64,000 bases of DNA from Sediminicoccus rosea. GTDB lineage: Bacteria > Pseudomonadota > Alphaproteobacteria > Acetobacterales > Acetobacteraceae. The translations under genes were made by a program, and so were the position numbers. Under the pieces are notes generated by a model, which was not told the DNA's origin, searched no databases, and saw nothing but the letters and a program-made list of their open reading frames with translations. Position 1 is the stretch's first letter. The number at the start of each line of letters is the position of its first letter. Location of the stretch: NCBI RefSeq assembly GCF_033547095.1, contig NZ_CP137852.1:2969501-3033500 (forward strand), written 5' to 3'. Shown here in pieces: positions 36,906 to 43,783 of this stretch.

Positions 36906-38225
36906 TCAGCCCTCCGCCGGGATGGCCGGCGCCGCTTCCTCGCGCACCGCCAGCACCTTGTCTACGCGGCGGCCATCCATGTCCACGATCTCGAAGCGCC
37001 AGCCGGCATGGGCGATGCGGTCGCCCTCGCGCGGGATGCGCTGCAGCAGGGCGAGCATCAGCCCGCCCACGGTGTGATAGGCGCCCGATTGCGGCGGCAG
37101 CTCGAAGGCATCCAGCCGGTCGCGCAGCTCGTCCAGCGCCATCATGCCATCCAGCAGGAAGGAGCCGTCATGCCGCTGCACGGCGGAGGGCTTCTCCGAG
37201 GCCGGCGCCGGGCCCAGCTCGCCCACGATCGCCTCCAGCAGATCGGAGGCCGTGACCACGCCCTCGAAGCTGCCATATTCGTCGAGCACCAGCGCCATGC
37301 CGAGGCTGTCGGTGCGCAGCCGTTCCAGTGCGTCGAGCGCGGAGAGGCTGTCGGGCATCACGATGGGCTGGCGCAGCGCCGCGGCGATGTCGAGCGGCCC
37401 GCCCTCCAGCACCTGGTCCAGCAGGTCCTTCGCGGCGACGACGCCCACCACATTGTCCACGCGGCCATCGGCCACGACGAAGCGCGTCAGCGGCTCGGCC
37501 TTCAACGCGGTCGCGATCTCGTTGGGCGCTGCGTTGCGGTCGAGCCAGGCGACCTCGGGGCGCGGCGTCATCAGCGCGCGCACCGGGCGGTCGGCGAGGC
37601 GAAGGACGCGCTCAATCATCTGCCGCTCGTGATGCACCAGGGCGCCGGCCTCCACGCCCTCGGCGACGACGGCCTTCACCTCCTCTTCCGTCACGCTCTG
37701 GTCCGACGGCGTGTAGGCCCCGAAGATCCGCAGGATCAGCGCGGAGGAGCGCGAGAGGAACCAGATGAAGGGCGCGGTGAAGCGCGCCAGCGCCGTCAGC
37801 GGCAGGGCCAGCGCCGAGGCGACCTGCTCGGGGTTGCGCAGCGCCAGCTGCTTCGGAACCAGTTCGCCCAGGATCAGATTCAGGTAGGTGATGGTCATGA
37901 CGACCAGGAAGAAGGCCAGCTCATGGCCCAGGTTCACCATGAAGGGCCAGGTCTCCAGCCAGTCGCCGAAGGGCCCCGCGATGGCGGCGCCGCCGAACAC
38001 GCCGGCCAGGATGCCGACCAGCGTGATGCCGACCTGCACGGTGGGCAGGAAGCGCTGCGGGTCCTCCTGCAGGGCGATGGCCGCGGCGGCACCCCGGCTG
38101 CCCTGGCGCTCCATGGCGAGCAGCCGCCCCTTTCGGGAGGAGACGACCGCCAGCTCGCTCATGGCAAAGACGCCGTTGAGCAGCGTGAGGAAGAGGACGA
38201 AGATGATTTCGAGACTGACACCCAT
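36906..38225 (-). CDS. CNNM/CorC (HlyC) family transporter-associated protein with CBS domains
   Basis: A 439-residue membrane protein often annotated hemolysin. The N-terminal CNNM domain (about 1-190) has four helices with FAMSELAVVSSRKGRLL and ILGELVPKQLAL. Two CBS domains follow (about 205-335) with RPVRALMTPRPEVAWLD and VLDEYGSFEGVVTASDLL. A CorC/HlyC C-terminal domain ends at VREEAAPAIPAEG. Relatives function in Mg2+/Co2+ export or homeostasis. It is divergent from the DUF3429 gene. Confidence 0.9.
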   Translation of the reverse strand: MGVSLEIIFVLFLTLLNGVFAMSELAVVSSRKGRLLAMERQGSRGAAAAIALQEDPQRFLPTVQVGITLVGILAGVFGGAAIAGPFGDWLETWPFMVNLGHELAFFLVVMTITYLNLILGELVPKQLALRNPEQVASALALPLTALARFTAPFIWFLSRSSALILRIFGAYTPSDQSVTEEEVKAVVAEGVEAGALVHHERQMIERVLRLADRPVRALMTPRPEVAWLDRNAAPNEIATALKAEPLTRFVVADGRVDNVVGVVAAKDLLDQVLEGGPLDIAAALRQPIVMPDSLSALDALERLRTDSLGMALVLDEYGSFEGVVTASDLLEAIVGELGPAPASEKPSAVQRHDGSFLLDGMMALDELRDRLDAFELPPQSGAYHTVGGLMLALLQRIPREGDRIAHAGWRFEIVDMDGRRVDKVLAVREEAAPAIPAEG

Positions 38226-38332
38226 GGGGCTGCATGTAGGGCAGAAAGCCTCCCACTGTCAGTGGCGGCCCGGAAATTGGCGGCGCGGAGGATTCACTTG
38301 CGCCGCCGGCCGGGCGCGGTAGTTCTGGGCCC

Positions 38333-38773
38333 ATGGACACGACGACTCGCCGCACCGCCTGGCTGCTCGGCCTGGCTGGCCTCCTGCCCTTCGCCGGCTG
38401 CGCGCTGGCCTTCTTCGCCGCCCCCGATTCCTGGTCGGGCTTCGCCGAGGGGGCGCTGATCGCCTATGGCGCCGTCATCCTGAGCTTCCTGGGCGCCGTG
38501 CATTGGGGCCTCGCCCTGCGCGCGCCGGTTGAGGAAGCGGCCCATGGTCCGGCGCGCCTGCTGCTGGGCGTCATCCCCGCCCTGCTCGGCTGGGTTGCAT
38601 TGCTGCTGCCCGACGTCTTCGCGCTGCCCCTGCTGGCGCTGGCGATTCTGGGCACGGCGGGCATGGAACAATGGGCGCGCGGCCTCGGCCTGGTGCCGGG
38701 GGATTATCTGGTTCTGCGCTGGGTGCTCTCGATCAGCGCGGCGCTTTGCCTGATGGCGCCGATTACCGGCTGA
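38333..38773 (+). CDS. DUF3429 domain-containing membrane protein
   Basis: A 146-residue protein with four to five hydrophobic helices. The segment YGAVILSFLGAVHWGLAL and the C-terminal LGLVPGDYLVLRWVLS are the conserved parts of DUF3429. No function is known. It is the first gene right of the divergent CNNM-type gene; the 107-base gap between them contains an 8-bp hairpin GGCGGCGC / GCGCCGCC at 38279-38307. Confidence 0.78.
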   Translation: MDTTTRRTAWLLGLAGLLPFAGCALAFFAAPDSWSGFAEGALIAYGAVILSFLGAVHWGLALRAPVEEAAHGPARLLLGVIPALLGWVALLLPDVFALPLLALAILGTAGMEQWARGLGLVPGDYLVLRWVLSISAALCLMAPITG

Positions 38774-38846
38774 GTTCCACGCAACCAGGGATTGATGGGC
38801 GGGTTTCCGCCATCACCCAGGGCTGTCCTGGCGGTGAAAGTAAAGC

Positions 38847-38887
38847 TTGTCTTAAAATCGCGACGGTGTTATAAAATTGTTAACACC
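38847..38887 (+). promoter_or_regulatory. Sigma-70 promoter overlapped by an inverted repeat
   Basis: TTGTCT (38847-38852), 17 bases, TATAAA (38870-38875): one of the clearest vegetative-type promoters in the window, in an unusually AT-rich patch. The inverted repeat GGTGTTA-N9-TAACACC (38865-38871/38881-38887) covers the -10 and expected start site (about 38882), a classic repressor position. The target gene starts at 38907. Confidence 0.6.
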
Positions 38888-38906
38888 TGGACCGTGGAGA
38901 CCCCCG

Positions 38907-39179
38907 ATGGCCGAGATCCTCGCCTTCCCCCAGAAGCCGGAAGACCGCCTGCGCGCCGCCCTGCGCCGGCTGGATGACGCACTGGCCGAACAGAAGCTCG
39001 CCTTCACGGAGTTCCGGACAAATCTGGCGGCGCTGGGCGGCGCCGTCTCGGGGCTGGAGGGGAGCCTGAACCAGTATCGCGCCAATCTCGCCGCCACGCA
39101 GCAGGATGTGGCCCGCAGCCAGGAAGCCGCGAAGCGCCTGGAGAAGACGGCCGACATCTGGCTGCAGACCGCGCGCTGA
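38907..39179 (+). CDS. Small alpha-helical hypothetical protein
   Basis: A 90-residue protein not recognised as a named family. After the N-terminal MAEILAFPQKPEDRLRAAL it is almost wholly helical, with heptad-like repeats of Leu/Ala and charged residues (about 15-85), so a coiled coil is likely. It has no signal peptide and no cysteine. It is transcribed from the strong-looking promoter at 38847 and lies nine bases before the SRAP gene, so the two are probably one operon. I chose ATG 38907 after GGAGAC; an upstream in-frame start at 38877 would lie in the promoter. Confidence 0.7.
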   Translation: MAEILAFPQKPEDRLRAALRRLDDALAEQKLAFTEFRTNLAALGGAVSGLEGSLNQYRANLAATQQDVARSQEAAKRLEKTADIWLQTAR

Positions 39180-39188
39180 ACCGCCGCC

Positions 39189-39938
39189 ATGTGCGGCCGC
39201 TACGTCCTCCAGCGCGACCCGGCCGGCCTCGTCCGCTATTTCGGCGCGGCGCCGCCCGTGCCGAACCATCCGGCCAGCTGGAACATGGCGCCGACGCAGC
39301 CCGGCCTCGTCCTTCGCCACAATCCGCTGACCGGGACGCGGCACCTCGATGTGTTGCGCTGGGGCCTCGTGCCGCACTGGTCGCGCGATGCGACGGGGGG
39401 CGCACGGATGATCAATGCGCGCGGTGAGACCCTGCTGGAAAAGCCCAGCTTCCGTGACGCCTTCCGCAGGCGCCGCTGTCTCGTGCCCATGGATGCCTTC
39501 TATGAATGGGCGCAGGATTCCACGCCCAAGCAGCCCTTCGCCGTTGCGCTGCGGAACGGCGCGCCCATGGCGGCGGCGGGGCTCTGGGAAGGCTGGAAGC
39601 AGCCCGATGGAAGCTGGCTCAAGACCTACAGCATCATCACCTGCGCCTCAGCCGGGCGGCAGGCGCGGCTGCACCCGCGCATCCCCGCCATCCTCGACCC
39701 GGAGGACTGGCCGGCCTGGCTGGGTGAGGGAACGGCCGATGACACCGCGCTGATGGCGCTGCTCCGGCCGCTGGAAGATGAGAAACTGGCCTTCTGGCCG
39801 GTCGCGGCGCGGGTGGGACGCGTCGCGGAAAATGACGCGGGGCTATTGGCCCCGATTCCGGCCGAGGCTTGGCCGGAGATGCAGGACGCACCACCCGATT
39901 GGGGGCGCGACCTCGCGCTGGCCCGGCCGGCGTCCTGA
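39189..39938 (+). CDS. SOS response-associated peptidase (SRAP/YedK/HMCES family)
   Basis: A 249-residue SRAP protein. The catalytic Cys2 is exposed after Met removal (MCGRYVLQ). Other active-site residues are N32 in WNMAPTQ, E106 in DAFYEWAQ and H162 in RLHPRIPAIL. The family forms covalent thiazolidine crosslinks with abasic sites in single-stranded DNA and protects replication forks. It is nine bases downstream of the coiled-coil gene. Its stop codon lies in the loop of a terminator hairpin. Confidence 0.93.
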   Translation: MCGRYVLQRDPAGLVRYFGAAPPVPNHPASWNMAPTQPGLVLRHNPLTGTRHLDVLRWGLVPHWSRDATGGARMINARGETLLEKPSFRDAFRRRRCLVPMDAFYEWAQDSTPKQPFAVALRNGAPMAAAGLWEGWKQPDGSWLKTYSIITCASAGRQARLHPRIPAILDPEDWPAWLGEGTADDTALMALLRPLEDEKLAFWPVAARVGRVAENDAGLLAPIPAEAWPEMQDAPPDWGRDLALARPAS

Positions 39939-39946
39939 GACGCCGG
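39927..39946. terminator. Terminator hairpin enclosing the SRAP stop codon
   Basis: Perfect 8-bp stem CCGGCGTC / GACGCCGG with the loop CTGA. The loop contains the SRAP stop TGA (39936-39938). It lies between SRAP and the convergent dksA and could serve both. Confidence 0.6.
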
Positions 39947-39951
39947 GCGGC

Positions 39952-40368
39952 TCAGTCGTCCCGGTGCACCTTCTCCATCCGCTCGTGGCGCTCCTGCGCC
40001 TCGATGGACAGGGTGGCGATGGGGCGGGCTTCCAGGCGGCGCAGGCCGATCGGCTCGAAGGTTTCCTCGCAATAGCCGTAGGTGCCATTGGCGATGCGCT
40101 CGAGCGCCTGATCGATCTTGCTGATGAGCTTGCGGGCGCGGTCCCGAGTGCGCAGTTCCAGCGCCCGGTCGGTTTCGACACTGGCGCGGTCGGTCAGGTC
40201 GGCTTCGGTGATACCCCCGGCGGAGAGGGAGTTCAGTGTGGCACCCGCCTCGCGGAGCAATTCGTGGCGCCAGCGCAGCAACTTCTGGCGAAAATACTCC
40301 TGCTGCAAAGCATTCATGAACTCTTCGTCTTCTGATGGACGATAATCGGACGGCAGGGTGACGACCAT
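39952..40368 (-). CDS. dksA: RNA polymerase-binding protein DksA (alphaproteobacterial, zinc-site-poor)
   Basis: A 138-residue DksA. It has an N-terminal coiled-coil hairpin, then GTYGYCEETFEPIGLRRL and the C-terminal RPIATLSIEAQERHER typical of the family. Only one cysteine (C100) remains of the four that bind zinc in E. coli DksA; the single-cysteine form is known from Rhodobacter sphaeroides and other alphaproteobacteria. DksA binds the RNA polymerase secondary channel and, with ppGpp, adjusts rRNA and amino-acid gene transcription. I chose ATG 40368; an upstream in-frame start at 40416 adds a non-conserved tail. Confidence 0.92.
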   Translation of the reverse strand: MVVTLPSDYRPSEDEEFMNALQQEYFRQKLLRWRHELLREAGATLNSLSAGGITEADLTDRASVETDRALELRTRDRARKLISKIDQALERIANGTYGYCEETFEPIGLRRLEARPIATLSIEAQERHERMEKVHRDD

Positions 40369-40518
40369 GAGCCTGTACCTCACCTCGTGGCGCGCCCGGC
40401 CCGACGCCGGATGCATTCCCGAGGCGTCCGGACCATAGGGAAAGCCGATCGCCGCGCCAAGGGGTTAATCGGGCCAAGTGCATGTCCGGCCACCGATTTC
40501 ACCGGATTGTCCCAGGTT

Positions 40519-40899
40519 TCATGCGCCCTGGCGGGCGAGTTCCACCTGGGCGCGGAGCGAGATCTCGCCCAGGATTTCGCGCAGCACGGGGTCGGCACCC
40601 GCCTCGCCCTCCGCCAGCAGCGCGAGTCGGGAAAGGCGCGCCGGATCCGCTGCGCCCCCCAGCAGGGTGAGTTGCAGACCCTCCAATTCCTTGAGGATCG
40701 CCTGACCCCGGCGCTGGGCCGCGGCATCGGCGTCGGCCGGGCTCCAGCCCGCCTGCAGCGCCAGGATTCCCGGGGCCTGGAGGCTAGCCGCCGGCTGCGC
40801 CTCGGCCGCGGCGGCGGGGAGCTGGAAGCGGCCCGGCGCGGCACGGCGCGGCGCAGCCGGCTGGCTCTGTGGGAGATGTCCTCGGATCGGCGGCAACAT
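40519..40899 (-). CDS. fliX: Flagellar assembly regulator FliX
   Basis: A 126-residue protein whose C-terminal half, from ILKELEGLQLTLLGG through LREILGEISLRAQVELARQ, matches the FliX family. The N-terminal third is a Pro/Ala-rich linker. In Caulobacter, FliX couples flagellar basal-body assembly to the sigma-54 activator FlbD and is divergent from flgI, exactly as here. AGGGTG stands before the ATG at 40899. Confidence 0.85.
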   Translation of the reverse strand: MLPPIRGHLPQSQPAAPRRAAPGRFQLPAAAAEAQPAASLQAPGILALQAGWSPADADAAAQRRGQAILKELEGLQLTLLGGAADPARLSRLALLAEGEAGADPVLREILGEISLRAQVELARQGA

Positions 40900-40927
40900 T
40901 CTTCACCCTTTCCTCATCACGGCGCTT

Positions 40928-40969
40928 TCTGCCGGGACCGGCCGGCGGCCCCCGCCTTCGCCCGGCAGA
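40928..40969. promoter_or_regulatory. Inverted repeat between fliX and flgI, possible activator site
   Basis: Perfect 9-base arms TCTGCCGGG (40928-40936) and CCCGGCAGA (40961-40969), centre-to-centre 33 bases (about three helical turns). They lie roughly 55-95 bases upstream of the expected flgI start site, where FlbD-type sigma-54 activators bind in Caulobacter. The CGGC core resembles described ftr sites, but this match is from memory. Confidence 0.45.
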
Positions 40970-40996
40970 TCCTGCCACCGCCGGGCCGCCCCGGGC

Positions 40997-41012
40997 TGGC
41001 ATGCCGGTTGCC
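40997..41012 (+). promoter_or_regulatory. Sigma-54 promoter of flgI
   Basis: TGGCATG-CCGG-TTGCC matches the -24/-12 consensus TGGCACG-N4-TTGCA except at two positions, with the invariant GG and GC correctly spaced. The expected start site is about 41023, 45-66 bases before the flgI start. Confidence 0.75.
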
Positions 41013-41067
41013 CTGTGGCGTGAGGGCGAACTCGTTACGGCAACAGCGCGGAGTGCCAGGGAAAGTG

Positions 41068-42189
41068 GTGGCAATTTCTTTCGGCCTGATGAAGATCCCG
41101 GGGCTTCTGCTCGGCCTTGGGCTGCTGCTCTGGCCGGCCCTCGCGGCCGCTCAGCCGGTGCGCATCAAGGACATCGCGGATGTCGAGGGCGTGCGCGACA
41201 ACCAGCTGGTCGGCTATGGCCTGGTCGTCGGCCTGCCCGGCACGGGCGATCGCCTCCGCACCGCGATCTTCACGCGGCAATCCCTCGTCGGCATGCTCGA
41301 GCGCCTCGGCGTCAACACGCGCGACAACGAGGCGCGGCTGGACACGCGCAACATCGCGGCGGTGATGGTGACAGCGAACCTGCCCGCCTTCGCGCAGCCG
41401 GGCAGCCGCATCGACGTTGCCGTCTCCTCGCTCGGCGATGCCTCTAACCTGACGGGCGGCACGCTGCTGGTCACGCCCCTGCTGGGGGCTGATGGCGCCG
41501 TCTATGCCGTGGCACAGGGCGCGGTGGCGACGGGCGCGATCGCGGCGCGGGGCGCCGGCGCCTCCATCGCGCGCGGCGTGCCGACCTCCGCGCGCATCTC
41601 CTCGGGCGCCATCGTCGAGCGCGCGGTGCCGTATACCCTCGCCGGGCGGGACCATATTCGCCTCGCTCTCCGCAACCCCGACTTCACCACGGCCCAGCGC
41701 ATCGCCGCCGCCATCAATGGCCGCGGTGGCAACGTGGCCCGCGCGGTGGACCCGCGCACCGTCCTGCTCACGCTGGGCGGGCGCGACCCGATGAACTTCA
41801 TCACGCAGATCGAACAGCTGCGGGTCACGCCCGACCAGGTGGCGCGCGTCATCATCGAGGAGGCCTCCGGCACCATCGTGATGGGCGAGCAGGTGCGCGT
41901 CTCCACCGTCGCCATCGCGCAGGGCAACCTCACCATCCGCATCACCGAGACGCCGCAGGTCAGCCAGCCCAATGCCCTCGGCCAGGGCGAGACGGTGGTG
42001 GTGCCGCGCACGCAGATCGAGGTGGATGACCAGGCGGAGCGCCGCATGGGCGTGCTGCGCGGCGGCGTGACACTGGCCGAGCTGGTGCGCGGGCTGAACA
42101 GCCTGGGCGTCGGCCCGCGCGACCTGATCACCATCCTGCAGAGCATCAAGGCCGCGGGTGCGCTCCAGGCCGAGCTGGAGGTGCGTTGA
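41068..42189 (+). CDS. flgI: Flagellar basal-body P-ring protein FlgI
   Basis: A P-ring subunit of about 366-373 residues, exported to the periplasm where it surrounds the rod in the peptidoglycan. The signal peptide ends WPALAAAQ. The family segments RIKDIADVEGVRDNQLVGYG, NIAAVMVTANLPAF, SSLGDASNLTGGTLL and the C-terminal GVGPRDLITILQSIKAAGAL are all present. The start is either GTG 41068, well spaced from AGGGA, or ATG 41089, which gives a more compact signal peptide; I list the former but am unsure. Expression is likely from the sigma-54 promoter at 40997. Its last codons are partly duplicated just downstream. Confidence 0.93.
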   Translation: MAISFGLMKIPGLLLGLGLLLWPALAAAQPVRIKDIADVEGVRDNQLVGYGLVVGLPGTGDRLRTAIFTRQSLVGMLERLGVNTRDNEARLDTRNIAAVMVTANLPAFAQPGSRIDVAVSSLGDASNLTGGTLLVTPLLGADGAVYAVAQGAVATGAIAARGAGASIARGVPTSARISSGAIVERAVPYTLAGRDHIRLALRNPDFTTAQRIAAAINGRGGNVARAVDPRTVLLTLGGRDPMNFITQIEQLRVTPDQVARVIIEEASGTIVMGEQVRVSTVAIAQGNLTIRITETPQVSQPNALGQGETVVVPRTQIEVDDQAERRMGVLRGGVTLAELVRGLNSLGVGPRDLITILQSIKAAGALQAELEVR

Positions 42190-42190
42190 G

Positions 42191-42268
42191 ATGCGGCTGC
42201 ACTGCCTGAAGCGCCCTGGCCGTCCGCGGCGCCGCCGCGCGGGTCAGGCCGAATTGGAGGTCCGATAG
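42191..42268 (+). CDS. 25-codon ORF carrying a duplicated FlgI tail
   Basis: A tiny ORF that fits exactly between flgI and the rod-binding gene. It starts ten bases after the GGAGG inside the flgI tail and ends in AGQAELEVR, a near copy of the FlgI C-terminus (QAELEVR). The DNA CAGGCCGARYTGGAGGTSCG occurs at 42166-42185 and again at 42245-42264 with 17 of 20 bases identical. The second copy also supplies GGAGG for the next gene. It may be a translated leader or only a duplication scar. Confidence 0.35.
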   Translation: MRLHCLKRPGRPRRRRAGQAELEVR

Positions 42269-42592
42269 ATGATCCCCCTCACCTCCCTGCCGCCCTCCGG
42301 CGGCACGCAGACGCCCGCGCGCATGCGGCAGGCGGCCCAGGCCTTCGAGGCGCAGGTGCTGGCACAGCTCATGCAGCCCGCCTTCGACACGGTGGATTCG
42401 TCGAAATCCGCCTTCGGCGGCGGCGCGGCCGAGGCGCAATGGCGCCCCATGCTGGTCGAGGCCTTCGCCACCCATGCCGCGCGCTCGGGCCAGGGCATCG
42501 GCCTGCAGGACATGGTGCTGCGCCACATGCTCCGCCTCCAGGAGGCGGCCCGCCATCCCACCCCCAGCACTGAACAGGAGACCCGCCCATGA
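42269..42592 (+). CDS. Rod-binding protein (FlgJ N-terminal domain only)
   Basis: A 107-residue protein equal to the rod-binding half of FlgJ, without the muramidase half found in Salmonella. The core AAQAFEAQVLAQLMQPAFDTV and the C-terminal GIGLQDMVLRHMLRLQ are typical. It caps or scaffolds rod assembly in the periplasm. The stand-alone version next to flgI is the usual alphaproteobacterial arrangement. It starts directly after the stop of the 25-codon ORF and overlaps the next gene by ATGA. Confidence 0.82.
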   Translation: MIPLTSLPPSGGTQTPARMRQAAQAFEAQVLAQLMQPAFDTVDSSKSAFGGGAAEAQWRPMLVEAFATHAARSGQGIGLQDMVLRHMLRLQEAARHPTPSTEQETRP

Positions 42593-42990
42593 TGGACGCC
42601 GTCATCGCCGCCGGAGAGCGCCTGGCCGAGGCGCTGCGCGCCGAGAACGAGGCGCTGGCCGCCCTCGACCTGACGCGCGCGGCCGCACTCGCCACCCGCA
42701 AGATGCAGGCGACCGATGCCTTCGCCGCCGCGACGGCGGCGGCGAGCCGCACCCAGGCCCGGGCCGAGGGCCCGCTGCGCGCGGCGGCGGAAACCCTGGC
42801 CGCCGACCTCTCCACCCTCGGGCAGGAGAACCGGAAACTGCTGGAGGCGGCGATCGCGCTGCAATCGCGCGTGATCGAGACCATCGCGGGCGCGGCCCGG
42901 CCGCTGGCGGCCGCCCCCGGCTATGGGCGCGCCGGGCGCAGCCGCCCGCCGGTGCAGGCCGCCGCCATGGCGCTCGCCACCCGGGTCTGA
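42589..42990 (+). CDS. FlgN-like flagellar protein
   Basis: A 133-residue, nearly all-helical protein (about 1-105) with heptad patterns such as ENEALAALDLTRAAALATRK and LGQENRKLLEAAIALQSRVIETI, then a basic Gly/Pro tail. The layout and position after the rod-binding gene fit a FlgN-type chaperone for hook-associated proteins, but sequence conservation is weak, so the call leans on context. AGGAG precedes the ATG at 42589. Confidence 0.55.
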   Translation: MMDAVIAAGERLAEALRAENEALAALDLTRAAALATRKMQATDAFAAATAAASRTQARAEGPLRAAAETLAADLSTLGQENRKLLEAAIALQSRVIETIAGAARPLAAAPGYGRAGRSRPPVQAAAMALATRV

Positions 42991-43033
42991 GGCCGCCTGA
43001 CAGCGGGCGCGCGCTGCGCTATGCGCTGCGACG

Positions 43034-43783
43034 ATGGAGCCCGCTCAGGACGACCCCGAATGGACCGCGCTGCGCGAAGGGCGGGCCAGCACGCTTGCCG
43101 CGCTCTTCGGCCCGCTGCTGGCGCCGCCCGCGCGGGGCCTCGTGATCGGCCGTCTCGCGCAGACGCTGGACGGGCGGATCGCGACGCGCTCGGGCAACAG
43201 CAAATGGATCGGCGGCGCGGGGGACCTGCGCCACACCCACCGGCTGCGTGCGCTGTGCGACGCGGTGATCGTGGGTGCAGGCACGGTGCGGGCGGATGAC
43301 CCGCTGCTGACCACGCGGCTCTGCGCCGGCCCCTCGCCCGTGCGGGTGGTGATTGATGCGGGACGGCGGCTCGGGGCGGATTACGGCCTGTTCCGCGAGG
43401 GACCGCCGACGCTGCTGGCGACGGTCGAGCCCGGCCCCGCGCGCCATGGCACGGCCGAGGCCTTGCTGCTGCCGCGTGCGCCGGATGGTGGCCTGGATCT
43501 CGCCGCCCTGCTGGACGCCCTGACCGCGCGGGGCCTCAGGACGATCTTCGTGGAGGGCGGCGGGCAGACCGTCTCGGGTTTCCTGCGCGCCGGGCTGCTG
43601 GACCGGCTGCATGTGACCGTGGCGCCCATGATCCTGGGCTCCGGCCGGCCTGCCTTTGATTTGCCCGAAGTGGGGCGCATCGAGCAGGGCATGCGCTTCA
43701 CCTGGACCGTCCACGACATCGCCCCCGATGTGCTCTTCGACATCGCCCTCGACCGCCGCACGCCGAGCGAGGCCGCGCCATGA
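43034..43783 (+). CDS. RibD C-terminal-type pyrimidine reductase
   Basis: A 249-residue protein matching the reductase half of RibD (DHFR-like fold) without the deaminase half. Visible motifs are LVIGRLAQTLDGRIATRSG, NSKWIGGAGDLRHTHRLR, DAVIVGAGTVRADDPLLTTR and the C-terminal FVEGGGQTVSGFLRAGLLDRL. This family reduces the ribose of 5-amino-6-ribosylaminouracil phosphate with NADPH. As the first gene of a block with PTPS-like, glycosyltransferase and methyltransferase genes it probably works in a specialised pathway and not in riboflavin synthesis. It overlaps the next gene by ATGA. Confidence 0.83.
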   Translation: MEPAQDDPEWTALREGRASTLAALFGPLLAPPARGLVIGRLAQTLDGRIATRSGNSKWIGGAGDLRHTHRLRALCDAVIVGAGTVRADDPLLTTRLCAGPSPVRVVIDAGRRLGADYGLFREGPPTLLATVEPGPARHGTAEALLLPRAPDGGLDLAALLDALTARGLRTIFVEGGGQTVSGFLRAGLLDRLHVTVAPMILGSGRPAFDLPEVGRIEQGMRFTWTVHDIAPDVLFDIALDRRTPSEAAP

